A DNA stretch of 64,000 bases from Methylobacterium sp. 2A (GCF_009806555.1 NZ_VUOK01000060.1:124001-188000); one strand, 5' to 3'; positions 1 through 8,879 are shown, counted from the first letter of the stretch. Program-made: numbers and translations. The notes: generated by a model not told the origin, from the letters alone.

Positions 1-1053
1 GCGTACCGGGTCCGGCGCACCCGCGCCCTTGCCCACGAAGGGGATGCCCTCGATCGGGCATTCCTCCGTGCCGACGCTCTGTCGGGTAATGGCCCTTACG
101 GCGTCCCGGGTTCCGTCGGGATCCTCGATCCAGCGCCGATAAAAGTCGTAGGGGCATTCCGACATCCCGTGCCGGTTCTCCTTCGAGTTGATCATGCCCG
201 TGTAGCCGCGGTGCAGCAGCTTGAAGAGATGGTTCTCCGACTGGCCGTGGGCGCGGAAATCCCGGATCAGGAACTTGGAGAGGGCCGCGTACTGGATGCC
301 CATCTCCTCCTCGCCGCACTCGCCGAGTGTCCGCCCGTCGAAGCCGATGATCGCCGAGTGGCCGAAATAGGTGTAGACGCCATCGAAGCCGGCCGCATTG
401 GCCACAGCCACGTAGGTGTTGTTGGCAAACGCCATCGCCTTCGAGATGACGACCTGCTGCTCCTTGGCCGGGTACATGTAGCCCTGGCAGCGGATGATCA
501 GCTCGGCGCCGCGCATGGCGCAATCGCGCCAGATCTCGGGATAATTGCCGTCGTCGCAGATGATCAGGCTGATCTTCAGCCCCTTCGGCCCGTCCGACAC
601 GTAGGTGCGGTCGCCCGGATACCAGCCTTCGATCGGGGTCCAGGGCATGATCTTGCGGTACTTCTGGACGATCTCGCCCTGGTCGTTCATCAGGATCAGG
701 GTGTTGTAGGGCGCCTTGTGCGGGTGCTCCTCGTGGCGCTCGCCGGTCAGCGAGAACACGCCCCAGACCTTGGCCTCCCGGCAGGCGGCGGCGAACACCT
801 CGGTCTCCGCGCCCGGGACCGTCGAGGCGGTCTCGTACATCTCGGCGGCGTCGTACATGATGCCGTGGGTCGAGTATTCGGGGAAGATTACGAGGTCGAG
901 GCCGGGCAGGCCGGTCTTCATCCCGACGATCATCTTGCCGATCGCCTTGGCGTTCTCCAGCACCTCCGCGCGGGTGTGCAGGCGCGGCATCTTGTAGTTC
1001 ACGACGGCGACGCCGACGCTGTCCTGGCTGGACGAGATGTCTCCGTGCATCAT
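1..1053 (-). CDS. amiE: Aliphatic amidase AmiE (3' end outside window)
   Basis: Hydrolyses short aliphatic amides to ammonia and the acid in the cytoplasm (nitrilase superfamily). The N-terminus MMHGDISSS, the FPEYS motif with Glu59, the YRKIIPW-type Lys motif and ICDDGNYPE with the catalytic Cys all match AmiE, and the numbering agrees with the family Glu59-Lys134-Cys166 triad. About 351 codons are visible with no stop, so the gene continues a little past the left edge; the family is usually about 345 residues. Two adjacent ATGs (1053 and 1050) could start it. It is the last visible gene of the minus-strand amide operon, 44 bp after fmdB. Assignment is firm; preference among acetamide, propionamide and formamide cannot be read here. 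Confidence 0.93.
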   Translation of the reverse strand, partial: MMHGDISSSQDSVGVAVVNYKMPRLHTRAEVLENAKAIGKMIVGMKTGLPGLDLVIFPEYSTHGIMYDAAEMYETASTVPGAETEVFAAACREAKVWGVFSLTGERHEEHPHKAPYNTLILMNDQGEIVQKYRKIMPWTPIEGWYPGDRTYVSDGPKGLKISLIICDDGNYPEIWRDCAMRGAELIIRCQGYMYPAKEQQVVISKAMAFANNTYVAVANAAGFDGVYTYFGHSAIIGFDGRTLGECGEEEMGIQYAALSKFLIRDFRAHGQSENHLFKLLHRGYTGMINSKENRHGMSECPYDFYRRWIEDPDGTRDAVRAITRQSVGTEECPIEGIPFVGKGAGAPDPVR

Positions 1054-1097
1054 GGTGAGATGTCCTCCTGACCTTGATTCTTCCTGGGACGCGCGGC

Positions 1098-1415
1098 TCA
1101 GTGGCTGATCATCCAGGGCCGCGCCTTCGGGAAGCTCTTGGCGGCGGCCGGGGCGGTGGTCGCCTTCTTGGGTGAGCAGCAGCCGCAGCCCGCACCATGG
1201 CTTCCCGAGCGCCGCGGCGCGTGGCGGCTGCGCTCGTTCGTGGCGTGGGCGGCCTTGAGCCCCGCATCCATCCCGGAGATGCGCGGCGCGGTGAGGAAGG
1301 CGCGCTGGCTCGTGCCGCCGCAATCCGGGCAGGCATGCGGATCGCGGAACTCGGACATCGGCCGCATCACCGTGAAGGGACCGCAGGCCTCGCAGGCGTA
1401 GTCGTAGACGGGCAT
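1098..1415 (-). CDS. fmdB: FmdB-family zinc-ribbon protein
   Basis: A 105-residue protein starting MPVYDYACEACG. It has two CxxC pairs (CEAC near residue 8 and CPDC near residue 28) forming the small zinc ribbon of the FmdB family, followed by a basic, Ala/Pro-rich tail with a GCGCC cluster. In Methylophilus FmdB was proposed to regulate formamidase, but the family is widespread and its role is not settled. The ATG at 1415 was chosen because the family begins MPxYxYxC; the open frame extends upstream to 1526 without similarity. It lies between fmdA and amiE and is co-oriented, so it is probably co-transcribed. Confidence 0.85.
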   Translation of the reverse strand: MPVYDYACEACGPFTVMRPMSEFRDPHACPDCGGTSQRAFLTAPRISGMDAGLKAAHATNERSRHAPRRSGSHGAGCGCCSPKKATTAPAAAKSFPKARPWMISH

Positions 1416-1445
1416 GGGGGCTTTCAGAAAGGCTGCCGGGTCAAG

Positions 1446-1489
1446 CGCGGGTCCCCTCTCCCGTGCGGGAGAGAGGGGGTCTGTCGCGT
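1446..1489. repeat. Dispersed pyrimidine/purine hairpin element, copy 1
   Basis: Between fmdA and fmdB the plus strand carries GCGCGGGTCCCCTCTCCCG, then an imperfect reverse complement GGGAGAGAGGGGG and CTGTCGCG. The same flanks and arms recur at 22070-22110, differing mainly by a 2-nt AG insertion here. It can form a stem in the fmdA-fmdB mRNA. Function is unknown; see the findings. Confidence 0.6.
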
Positions 1490-1526
1490 CCGGCTGGACC
1501 GCGGTGCCCACCGGACGATGGATCAT

Positions 1527-2756
1527 TTAGAGATCCGGCGAGAGCGGCATCTGGATCGAGCCGTCGAGGAACTTGGTCGGTCCGTCGGCGCCCGGGTTGA
1601 TGTCGAACTCGAAGATCTTGGTCGGTATCCAGAGGGTCGCGCAGGCGTTCGGGATGTCGACGACGCCCGAGATGTGGCCCTGGACCGGCGCCGTGCCGAG
1701 GATCGAGTAGGCCTGCGCGCCCGAATAGCCGAATTTTTTCAGGTACTCGATCGCGTTCAGGCAGGCCTGCCGGTAGGCGATGTGGACGTCGAGGTAGTGC
1801 TGGCCGCCGCTCTCGTCGACCGAGATGCCCTCGAAGATCAGGTGATCGTCGTATTTCGGCGTGATCGGCGACGGCTTGAAGATCGGGTTCTTGATCCCGT
1901 ACTTGGCCATTCCGTCCTTGATCAGATCGACCTTGAGATGCACCCATCCGGCCATCTCGATGGCGCCGCAGAAGGTGATCTCGCCGTCGCCTTGGCTGAA
2001 GTGGAGGTCGCCCATGGAGAGGCCGGCGCCGGGCACGTAGACCGGGAAGTAGATCTTCGAGCCGCGCGACAGATCCTTGATGTCGCAATTGCCGCCGTGC
2101 TCGCGGGGCGGGACCGTGCGGGCGCCGGTGGCGGCGGCCGCCTCCTTCGCGTCGCCCTTCAGACGGCCCATATGGGCGGTCGGCCCGAAGGGGAGCGTGG
2201 CCAGCGCCGGCACGCGCTCCGGGTTGGTGTCGTAGAGCGCCTTCTCGCGGGTGTTCCAGGTCTCCAGCATCTTGGGATCGGGCAGGCAGCCGATCAGGCC
2301 GGGATGGATCAGGCCCGGGAAGCGCACGCCCGGAACGTGCCGGGACTTGGTGAACATCCCCTCGAAGTCCCAGATCGACTTCTGGGCCTGCGGGAAGTGT
2401 TCGTCCAGGAAGCCGCCGCCGTTTTTCCTTGAGAAGAAGCCGTTGAAGCCCCACTGACTCTCGGGCTTGGCGCCGATGTCGAGGAGATCGACCACCAGCA
2501 GGTCGCCGGGCTCGGCGCCCTCGACGCCGATCGGACCCGAGAGGAAGTGGACGATCGACAGGTCGATGTCGCGCACATCGTCGGCGGAATCGTTGTTCTT
2601 GATGAAGCCGCCGGTCCAGTCATAGGTCTCGACGATGAAGTCCGCGCCCGGCTTCACGGTGGCGACCATCGGGATGTCGGGGTGCCAGCGGTTGTGCACC
2701 ATGTCGTTCTCATAGGCCGATTGCGTGAGATCGACCTTGATCAGCGTCTCGGGCAT
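1527..2756 (-). CDS. fmdA: Formamidase FmdA
   Basis: Splits formamide (and more slowly related amides) into formate and ammonia. The 409-residue product begins MPETLIKVDLTQ and has the FmdA/AmdA acetamidase-formamidase fold motifs: HNRWHPDIP, FIKNNDSADDVRDIDLS, HPGLIGCLP, REHGGNCDIKDLS and SMGDLHFSQGDGEITFCGAIEM. Length matches Methylophilus FmdA. The ATG at 2756 gives the family N-terminus; the frame is open further upstream without meaning. It follows the alpha/beta hydrolase by 62 bp. Formate released here can feed formate dehydrogenase in a methylotroph, while ammonia serves as nitrogen source (inference). Confidence 0.95.
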   Translation of the reverse strand: MPETLIKVDLTQSAYENDMVHNRWHPDIPMVATVKPGADFIVETYDWTGGFIKNNDSADDVRDIDLSIVHFLSGPIGVEGAEPGDLLVVDLLDIGAKPESQWGFNGFFSRKNGGGFLDEHFPQAQKSIWDFEGMFTKSRHVPGVRFPGLIHPGLIGCLPDPKMLETWNTREKALYDTNPERVPALATLPFGPTAHMGRLKGDAKEAAAATGARTVPPREHGGNCDIKDLSRGSKIYFPVYVPGAGLSMGDLHFSQGDGEITFCGAIEMAGWVHLKVDLIKDGMAKYGIKNPIFKPSPITPKYDDHLIFEGISVDESGGQHYLDVHIAYRQACLNAIEYLKKFGYSGAQAYSILGTAPVQGHISGVVDIPNACATLWIPTKIFEFDINPGADGPTKFLDGSIQMPLSPDL

Positions 2757-2818
2757 CTCGTGTCTCCAGCTCCCTGACTCTCCGGGGCAGGCCCCGTCCG
2801 CGCGCCGCTGCGCGTCTC

Positions 2819-3838
2819 TCACCCGCTCGCGAGCAGCTCTTTCAGCGCGTCGTCGAGGACCTTGATGTCGTCCGGGCTGGTGCCGGGCCCGCCCGCGAAG
2901 TGGCCCCACCACGTGTCGATCACGCGCAGCTCCGCGTTCGGCATGGCGGCCGCCTCGATGGCGTTGTCCTCGGGCGGGAAATACAGGTCGGTCGAGGCCG
3001 GCATCAGGATCGCCCTAGCGCGAATGGCGCCGAGCGCGGCCTTGAAGTCGCCCTTGAAGGTGTCGTTGGCGCTGATGTCGCCGTGCTGCCACGTCCACAG
3101 CATGGCGAGCAGGTTGTTGGCGTCGCGTTCGTAGAACAGGCCTTCCCAGAACCCGATCAGGAAGTCCTCCAGCGAGGCGTAGCCCATGTGGGTGATGTCG
3201 GCTTCCAGCCGGTAGAAGGTCTGCGACAGGCCCCAGCCTGCGTAGACCCGGCCGAAGGCGCGCAGGCCCCGGGTCGGCGGGCTCGTGTACCAGCCCTCCG
3301 CCCAGGCGGCGTCGGCCTGGAGCGCGGCCTTGGCGCCCTCCAGGAAGACATAGTTGTGCCGCGAGCACTTGGCCGAGCCCTGAAACGGCAGGATCCTCGG
3401 CACCATGGCGGGGTACATCGACGCCCAGTGGTAGGTCTGGAGCGCGCCCATCGACCAGCCGGTGACGAGGACCAGTTTCTCGATGCCGAAATGCTCGGTG
3501 ACGAGGCGGTGCTGGGCGCGGACGTTGTCGTAGGCGGTGACGTTGGGGAAGCGCGGCCCGTTCCAGGGCGCCGGCGTGTTGCTCGGCGAGGACGAGAGCC
3601 CGTTGCCGAACATGTTCGGGATGATGATGCAGTACCTGTCCGGGTCGAGCGCCTTGCCGGGGCCGATCAGCCATTCGTTCTCGGTGTGCTGGCCCGAGTA
3701 CCAGGTCGGGTAGACGATGGCGTTGTCCTTGGCCGGGCTCAGCGTCCCGAAGGTCTTGAAGGCGAGCTTGGCGGCGCGCAGCGTCTTGCCGCACTGGAGC
3801 ACGAAGTCGCCGAGTTCGAAGATCTCGTGATCGGCCAT
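2819..3838 (-). CDS. Alpha/beta hydrolase, MetX (homoserine acetyltransferase)-like
   Basis: A 339-residue protein with a GWSMG nucleophile elbow (Ser129), a likely Asp284 in STDLYFPPED and His313 in WWGHFAGG, a complete catalytic triad. The N-terminal FELGDFVLQCGKTLRAAKLAF and NGLSSSPSN segments resemble the MetX family of alpha/beta hydrolases. Position between urtE (9-bp gap) and fmdA places it in the amide operon, so an ester or amide hydrolase role is more likely than methionine synthesis. The true substrate is not evident from sequence. Confidence 0.8.
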   Translation of the reverse strand: MADHEIFELGDFVLQCGKTLRAAKLAFKTFGTLSPAKDNAIVYPTWYSGQHTENEWLIGPGKALDPDRYCIIIPNMFGNGLSSSPSNTPAPWNGPRFPNVTAYDNVRAQHRLVTEHFGIEKLVLVTGWSMGALQTYHWASMYPAMVPRILPFQGSAKCSRHNYVFLEGAKAALQADAAWAEGWYTSPPTRGLRAFGRVYAGWGLSQTFYRLEADITHMGYASLEDFLIGFWEGLFYERDANNLLAMLWTWQHGDISANDTFKGDFKAALGAIRARAILMPASTDLYFPPEDNAIEAAAMPNAELRVIDTWWGHFAGGPGTSPDDIKVLDDALKELLASG

Positions 3839-3847
3839 GCTCTGCCC

Positions 3848-4612
3848 CTAGACCGACAGGAACCGGGCGACGGCGGCCTCGTCGATCCCGTCGCGCGGGG
3901 CCTCGTGGACGATGGCGCCGTTCTCCATCACGATCACCCGGTCGGCGACGTCGAGGGCGAAGCTCAGGACCTGCTCGGACACGACGATGGAGAGGCCGCG
4001 CGCGTCGCGGATCGCCTTCAGCGTCCGGCCCATCTCGCGGATGATCGAGGGCTGGATGCCCTCGGTGGGCTCGTCGAGGAGCAGGACCTTCGGGCGGCTG
4101 GCGAGCGCCCGCGCGATGGCGAGCTGCTGCTGCTGCCCGCCCGAGAGGTTGCCGCCGCGCCGTCCCTTCATCTCCAGCAGGACCGGGAACATGTCGTAGA
4201 GATCCTGCGGCACCTTGCGGGTGCCGGTGACCGTCAGGCCGGTCTCGATGTTCTCCTGCACCGTCATGGTCGAGAAGATCATGCGGCCCTGCGGCACGTA
4301 GGCGAGGCCCTTGGCGACCCGGGCATGGCTCTTGAGCCCGGCCACGTCCGCGCCCTCGACCTGGATCGACCCGGCCTTGACCGGCACGAGGCCCATCAGG
4401 GTCTTCATCAGGGTGGTCTTGCCCATGCCGTTGCGGCCCATCACGGCGACGATCTCGCCGGGCGCCACCGAGAAGGTCAGCCCGTGCAGGACCTCGCTCT
4501 GGCCGTAGGCGGCGTGCAGGTCCTCGACGGCGAGCGCCGGCGTGGCGGACGGGATCGTGGCGAGGGGCGGCGCCTGGATTCCAGGGGTGCGCGCGGTCTG
4601 GAGCGACGCCAT
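3848..4612 (-). CDS. urtE: Urea/amide ABC transporter ATP-binding protein UrtE
   Basis: One of two ATPases of a branched-chain-amino-acid-type (HAAT) importer. Walker A is GRNGMGKT, the signature is LSGGQQQQLAIARAL and Walker B is VLLLDEPTEG, in the LivF/UrtE order. I prefer the ATG at 4612, which has GGGA about 8 nt upstream. A TTG at 4618 overlaps the urtD stop but lacks a properly spaced Shine-Dalgarno site. The first 28 or so residues are a low-complexity extension before the ABC domain. Directly downstream of urtD in the transport operon. Confidence 0.9.
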   Translation of the reverse strand: MASLQTARTPGIQAPPLATIPSATPALAVEDLHAAYGQSEVLHGLTFSVAPGEIVAVMGRNGMGKTTLMKTLMGLVPVKAGSIQVEGADVAGLKSHARVAKGLAYVPQGRMIFSTMTVQENIETGLTVTGTRKVPQDLYDMFPVLLEMKGRRGGNLSGGQQQQLAIARALASRPKVLLLDEPTEGIQPSIIREMGRTLKAIRDARGLSIVVSEQVLSFALDVADRVIVMENGAIVHEAPRDGIDEAAVARFLSV

Positions 4613-4614
4613 CG

Positions 4615-5400
4615 TCAATGTCCCAAATAAACTTCGATGACCTTCGGGTCGTTCTTGACCCGCTCCATCGAACCCTCAGACAGCACCTTGCCCTGGTGCA
4701 GGACGGTTACCCGGTGGGCGATGTCCTCGACGAACTTCATGTCGTGCTCGATCACCAGAACCGAGCGGCCCTTGATGATCTGGTTGAGCAGCTCGGCGGT
4801 CTTGATCCGCTCGCCGACGCTCATCCCGGCCACCGGCTCGTCGAGCATCAGCAGTTCCGGGTCCTGGATCAGCAGCATGCCGATCTCCAGCCACTGCTTC
4901 TGGCCATGGCTCAGGAACTCGGCCCGTTCCTTCAGCTGGTCCTTCAGGAAGATCGTCCCGGCGATGGCGTGGATGCGGTCGCGGACTTCCGCATCCCGCT
5001 TGAACGTCAGGGCGCCGAAGACCGAGCGGCCGCGGGGGAACGAGATCTCCAGGTTCTCGAACACCGTCAGGTCGTCGTAGATCGACGGCGTCTGGAACTT
5101 GCGGCCGACGCCGGCCTGCACGATCGCGCTTTCGGAGAGCTTGGTCAGCTCGTGGCCCTTGTACCGGATCGAGCCGGCGCTGGCCTTGGTGCGCCCGCAG
5201 ATCAGGTCGAGCACCGTGGTTTTGCCGGCCCCGTTCGGGCCGATGATCACCCGGATCTCGTCGGGTTCGACGTAGAACGAGACGTCGTTGACCGCCTTGA
5301 ACCCGTCGAAGGAGACCGTCAGCGCCTCGACGGCGAGGAGGTGATCGGGCGGGGCGGCCTCGGCGCCGACCAAGGGGGAGGAGAGGATCGCGGCGTTCAT
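4615..5400 (-). CDS. urtD: Urea/amide ABC transporter ATP-binding protein UrtD
   Basis: A 261-residue LivG/UrtD-type ATPase with Walker A GPNGAGKTT, Walker B LLMLDEPVAGM and the H-loop VIEHDMKFV. The ABC signature reads LSHGQKQWLEIGMLL instead of LSGGQ, which is normal for UrtD and not a defect. It energises import together with UrtE through the UrtB/UrtC channel. Only 7 bp separate it from urtC, so the two are translationally close. Confidence 0.93.
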   Translation of the reverse strand: MNAAILSSPLVGAEAAPPDHLLAVEALTVSFDGFKAVNDVSFYVEPDEIRVIIGPNGAGKTTVLDLICGRTKASAGSIRYKGHELTKLSESAIVQAGVGRKFQTPSIYDDLTVFENLEISFPRGRSVFGALTFKRDAEVRDRIHAIAGTIFLKDQLKERAEFLSHGQKQWLEIGMLLIQDPELLMLDEPVAGMSVGERIKTAELLNQIIKGRSVLVIEHDMKFVEDIAHRVTVLHQGKVLSEGSMERVKNDPKVIEVYLGH

Positions 5401-5407
5401 GGGGGAC

Positions 5408-6580
5408 TCACTCGGCCGGGGCGCCGTGGGGCGGGACGATGGCGGGCGGCGGGGCGCGTAGGCCCTTCACCCGGCGCGTGAGGCGGGGCTCGATCTGCTC
5501 CCGCCAGATCCCCGCGAGGCCGTTCGGGAAGGCCAGCACCACGGCGATGAACAGGGCGCCGAGGCCGAACAGCCAGAGATCCGGAAAACTCTCGGAGAAG
5601 CTGGTCTTGGCCCAGTTGACGAGCAGGGTGCCCCAGACCGCGCCGAACAGGGACAGACGCCCGCCGACCGCGGCGTAGATCACCATCTCGATCGAGGGGA
5701 CAATGCCCACGAAGGAGGGCGACATGAACCCGACCTGCAGGGTGAACATCGCCCCGCCGATCGCCGCCAGCCCGGCCGCGAAGCAGAAGGCGAAGACCTT
5801 GAACCCCGCCACCGAGTAGCCGGAGAAGCGGACCCGGTCCTCCTTGTCGCGCATGGCGACGAGGATGCGGCCGAGCTTCGACCGCTTCACGTACTGTGCC
5901 GCCAGGATGCAGGCGATCAGCAGGCCGCCGTTGACGAAGTACAGGATGGTCTTGGCGTGGTCGGTGCGGATGTCCCAGCCGTGGAGCGTGCGCAGGTCGG
6001 TGATGCCGTTGATGCCGCCCGTGTAGCCCTGCTGGCCGACGATCAGGATCGTCAGGATCGCGGCGATCGCCTGGGTGATGATCGCGAAATAGGTGCCGCC
6101 GACCCGGCGCTTGAACATCGCGAAGGAGATCAGCATCGCGAACAGGACCGGGACGGCGATCGTGAGGATCAGCGTCAGCGGCAGGCTCTTGAACGGCTGC
6201 CAGAACCAGGGGAGGGCGGTGATCTGATTCCAGTCCATGAAGTCCGGGATGCCGGGCGTGGACTGGATTTTCGTGTTCTCGATGCTCGAAGCCTCCAGCT
6301 TCAAGTACATCGCCATGCAGTAGCCGCCCAACCCGAAAAAAACGCCCTGGCCGAGGGAGAGGATGCCCGCGTAGCCCCAGCAGATCACCAGCCCGAGGGC
6401 CACGAAGGCGTAGGTCAGGTACTTGCCGACGAGGTTGAGGCGGAAGCTATCGAGCATCAGCGGCAGGACGACCAGGATCACCCCGGCCAGGAGGAGGAGG
6501 CTCAGCCACTCCACCGGCTTCATGAACGGGTTGTCGTTGACGGTGACGGATTTGGTCAGGGTCTGGACGGGGTTGGTCAT
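5408..6580 (-). CDS. urtC: Urea/amide ABC transporter permease UrtC
   Basis: A 390-residue LivM/UrtC-type inner-membrane permease. It has a string of hydrophobic helices (WLSLLLLAGVILVVLPLML, YLTYAFVALGLVICWGYAG), the family motif LSLGQGVFFGLGGYCMAMYL, and the cytoplasmic coupling segment RSKLGRILVAMRDKEDRVRFSGYSV. The start at 6580 yields MTNPVQTL before the first helix. It follows urtB by 14 bp. UrtB and UrtC together form the translocation path. Confidence 0.93.
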   Translation of the reverse strand: MTNPVQTLTKSVTVNDNPFMKPVEWLSLLLLAGVILVVLPLMLDSFRLNLVGKYLTYAFVALGLVICWGYAGILSLGQGVFFGLGGYCMAMYLKLEASSIENTKIQSTPGIPDFMDWNQITALPWFWQPFKSLPLTLILTIAVPVLFAMLISFAMFKRRVGGTYFAIITQAIAAILTILIVGQQGYTGGINGITDLRTLHGWDIRTDHAKTILYFVNGGLLIACILAAQYVKRSKLGRILVAMRDKEDRVRFSGYSVAGFKVFAFCFAAGLAAIGGAMFTLQVGFMSPSFVGIVPSIEMVIYAAVGGRLSLFGAVWGTLLVNWAKTSFSESFPDLWLFGLGALFIAVVLAFPNGLAGIWREQIEPRLTRRVKGLRAPPPAIVPPHGAPAE

Positions 6581-6594
6581 CGTGCAAATGATCC

Positions 6595-7521
6595 TCAGCG
6601 CCGGACCTTGAGGGTGAAGAGGCCCTGGGGCCTCAGCATCAGGATGCCGACCACCGCGAGCAGGGTGATCACCTTGGCCATCGAGCCGGAGAGGAAGAAT
6701 TCCAGGGTCGACTGGGTCTGGGAGATCGAGAAGGCCGACGCGATGGTGCCCAAGAGGCTCGCGGCGCCGCCGAACACGACGATCAGGAAGGTGTCGACGA
6801 TGTAGAGCTGGCCCGAGGTCGGCCCGGTCGAGCCGATCATCGTGAAGGCCGAGCCCGCGATCCCCGCGATGCCGCAGCCGAGGCCGAACGTGTAGCGGTC
6901 GACCTTCTCGGTATCGATGCCCACCGCCCCCGCCATGGCGCGGTTCGACATGACCGCGCGGACCTGCTGGCCGAAGCGCGAGCGGAAGATCAGGAGCGCG
7001 ACGCAGACGGTGATCAGGATGGTGACGGCCATGACGAACAGGCCGCTGATCGGGATCTCGATCGTGTCGGTGACCTGCACCGAGCCGATCAGCCAGGAGG
7101 GCAGCTCGACGCCGACCTCGCGGGCGCCGAAGATCGACCGGTAGGCCTGCTGAAGGATCAGCGACAGGCCCCAGGTGGCGAGCAGCGTGTCGAGCGGGCG
7201 CTTGTAGAGGAACCGGATCAGGCCCCATTCCACCAGCATGCCCAGGGCGCCTGAGGCGAGGAACGCCAGCCCCATCGCGATGAAGAAGTAGATCGGGAAC
7301 AGCGCCGGCAGGTAGGTCTGGAAGAAGGTCGAGCAGAGATAGGTGACGTAGGCGCCGAGGATCATGAACTCCCCGTGCGCCATGTTGATCACGCCCATCT
7401 GGCCGAAGATGATCGCGAGCCCGAGCGCCATCAGCAGGTAGACGGAGAACAGGATCAGGCCGGCGAAGCCCTGCATGGCGAAGATCGCGCCGAGGTCGCC
7501 GAGGGAGTAGTCGCCGAGCAT
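6595..7521 (-). CDS. urtB: Urea/amide ABC transporter permease UrtB (short form)
   Basis: A 308-residue LivH/UrtB-type permease with the signature LGLAIIFGQMGVINMAHGEFMILGAYVTY and the EAA-like loop FGQQVRAVMSNRAMAGAVGIDTEKV. Many proteobacterial UrtB proteins carry a long periplasmic N-terminal extension; this one starts directly at the membrane domain, so it is the short form. The ATG at 7521 gives MLGDYSLGD. A strong hairpin lies between it and urtA. Confidence 0.92.
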   Translation of the reverse strand: MLGDYSLGDLGAIFAMQGFAGLILFSVYLLMALGLAIIFGQMGVINMAHGEFMILGAYVTYLCSTFFQTYLPALFPIYFFIAMGLAFLASGALGMLVEWGLIRFLYKRPLDTLLATWGLSLILQQAYRSIFGAREVGVELPSWLIGSVQVTDTIEIPISGLFVMAVTILITVCVALLIFRSRFGQQVRAVMSNRAMAGAVGIDTEKVDRYTFGLGCGIAGIAGSAFTMIGSTGPTSGQLYIVDTFLIVVFGGAASLLGTIASAFSISQTQSTLEFFLSGSMAKVITLLAVVGILMLRPQGLFTLKVRR

Positions 7522-7570
7522 GTCGTTCGGTCTTCCGCGAAAGAGAATGCGTGACTGAAGCCCGCCCCGC

Positions 7571-7600
7571 TCTCCCTCCCCCGCAGAGGGGGGAGGGAGA
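7571..7600. repeat. Perfect 12-bp-arm hairpin between urtA and urtB
   Basis: The left arm TCTCCCTCCCCC (7571-7582) is exactly complementary to GGGGGAGGGAGA (7589-7600), with loop GCAGAG. It sits in the urtA-urtB intercistronic gap. A stem here could protect the 3' end of the abundant binding-protein mRNA or attenuate reading into urtB, as known for some binding-protein operons; that use is inference. No T-tract follows on either strand. It belongs to the same sequence style as the elements near 1446, 14141, 22070 and 35855. Confidence 0.75.
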
Positions 7601-7610
7601 ACCGGTGCGA

Positions 7611-8879
7611 CTACTGATATCCCTTCGGGAACGGATCCGGCTTGATCAGCTCGGGACTGGTGTAGACGATCTCGAACTGGCCGTCGGTCTTCGCCCGGCC
7701 GACCCGGGTCTTCGACCAGAGGTGATGGTTCGGGTCGATCTTCACGTAGCCTTCCGGCGCGCCCTTGAACTCCAGGCCCGGCGAGGCCGCCACGACCTTG
7801 TCGACGTCGAACGAGCCGGCCTTCTCGCAGGCCATCTTCCACAGGAACGGGCCGAGATAGGCCGCCTGCGTCACGTCGCCGATGACGGTCTTCTCGCCCC
7901 ACATCTTCTTGAAGGCGGCCACGAACGCCTTGTTGTTGTCGTTCTGGATCGACTCGAAATACTTCATGCAGGCATAGGCCCCGGCGATGTTCTCGCCGCC
8001 GATGCCGTCGATCTCGTCCTCGGTCACCGAAATCGTCATCAGCACCTGCTTCGACAGGTCGATGCCGGCCGCCTTGAGCTGCTTGTAGAACGCCACGTTC
8101 GAGCCGCCGACCACGTCGGCGAAGATCACCTTCGGCTTGGTGAGCTTGATCTTGTTGATCACCGAGTTGAACTGGGTATGGCCGAGCGGGAAGTATTCCT
8201 CGCCCACCACCTTGCCCTTGAGCACGTTCTCGACGTGCTTGCGGGCGATCTTGTTGGAGGTGCGCGGCCAGATGTAGTCCGAACCGATGAAGTAGAAGCT
8301 GTCGCCGCCCTTCTCCTTGTGCACCCAGTCGAGGCCGGCGAGGATCTGTTGGGTCGCCTCCTGGCCGGTGTAGAAGACGTTCTTCGACTGCTCCAGGCCC
8401 TCGTAGAAGGTCGGATAGTACAACAGTCCGTTATACTGCTCGAAGACCGGCAGGACCGCCTTGCGTGAGGCCGAGGTCCAGCAGCCCATCACGGCCGCGC
8501 AATGGTCGTTGACGAGCAGCTTCTTGGCCTTCTCGGCGAAGGTCGGCCAGTCGGACGCGCCGTCTTCCTGGATGATCTTGATCTTGCGGCCCAGGACGCC
8601 GCCGGCATCGTTGATCTGCTGGATCGCGAGCTTTTCCGCTTCCTGCGCGCCCGTCTCCGAGATCGCCATCGTGCCGGTGATCGAGTGCAGGATGCCGACC
8701 GTCACCTCCGTGTCGGTCACCGCGAGCCCGGTGGTGTTGACCGAGGCGGTCGGCGGCGCAGCCCAGGCGGAGCGCGGCATCAGCGCCAGTGCCGGGGCGC
8801 CGGCCAGCCCCATGAGCAGCCGGCGCCGCAGCGGGCTGCGCAAGCCGTGATCGGCGCCGGTATCGGTGTCGTCTGCCAT
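7611..8879 (-). CDS. urtA: Urea/amide-binding periplasmic protein UrtA (FmdD-like)
   Basis: Solute receptor of the importer, 422 residues. The N-terminus has an arginine-rich n-region (LRRRLLMG), a hydrophobic stretch and an AWA signal cleavage site, suggesting export, possibly by Tat. The mature part has the UrtA/FmdD Peripla_BP_5 features VGILHSITGTMAISE, INDAGGVLGRKI, GCWTSASRKAVLPVFE and LLYYPTFYEGLEQSKNVFYTG. It is the first gene of the minus-strand operon. Association with amiE and fmdA suggests short-chain amides, as for Methylophilus FmdD, with urea also possible; no urease genes are in the window. Confidence 0.92.
   Translation of the reverse strand: MADDTDTGADHGLRSPLRRRLLMGLAGAPALALMPRSAWAAPPTASVNTTGLAVTDTEVTVGILHSITGTMAISETGAQEAEKLAIQQINDAGGVLGRKIKIIQEDGASDWPTFAEKAKKLLVNDHCAAVMGCWTSASRKAVLPVFEQYNGLLYYPTFYEGLEQSKNVFYTGQEATQQILAGLDWVHKEKGGDSFYFIGSDYIWPRTSNKIARKHVENVLKGKVVGEEYFPLGHTQFNSVINKIKLTKPKVIFADVVGGSNVAFYKQLKAAGIDLSKQVLMTISVTEDEIDGIGGENIAGAYACMKYFESIQNDNNKAFVAAFKKMWGEKTVIGDVTQAAYLGPFLWKMACEKAGSFDVDKVVAASPGLEFKGAPEGYVKIDPNHHLWSKTRVGRAKTDGQFEIVYTSPELIKPDPFPKGYQ

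Noticed and set aside
4615..5400. UrtD signature LSHGQ as a damaged ABC motif
   Set aside because: This variant is normal in the UrtD family.
7611..8879. Certain assignment of the importer to urea
   Set aside because: Sequence motifs fit UrtA and FmdD alike, and neighbours cleave amides; no urease gene is present, so the substrate is left open.
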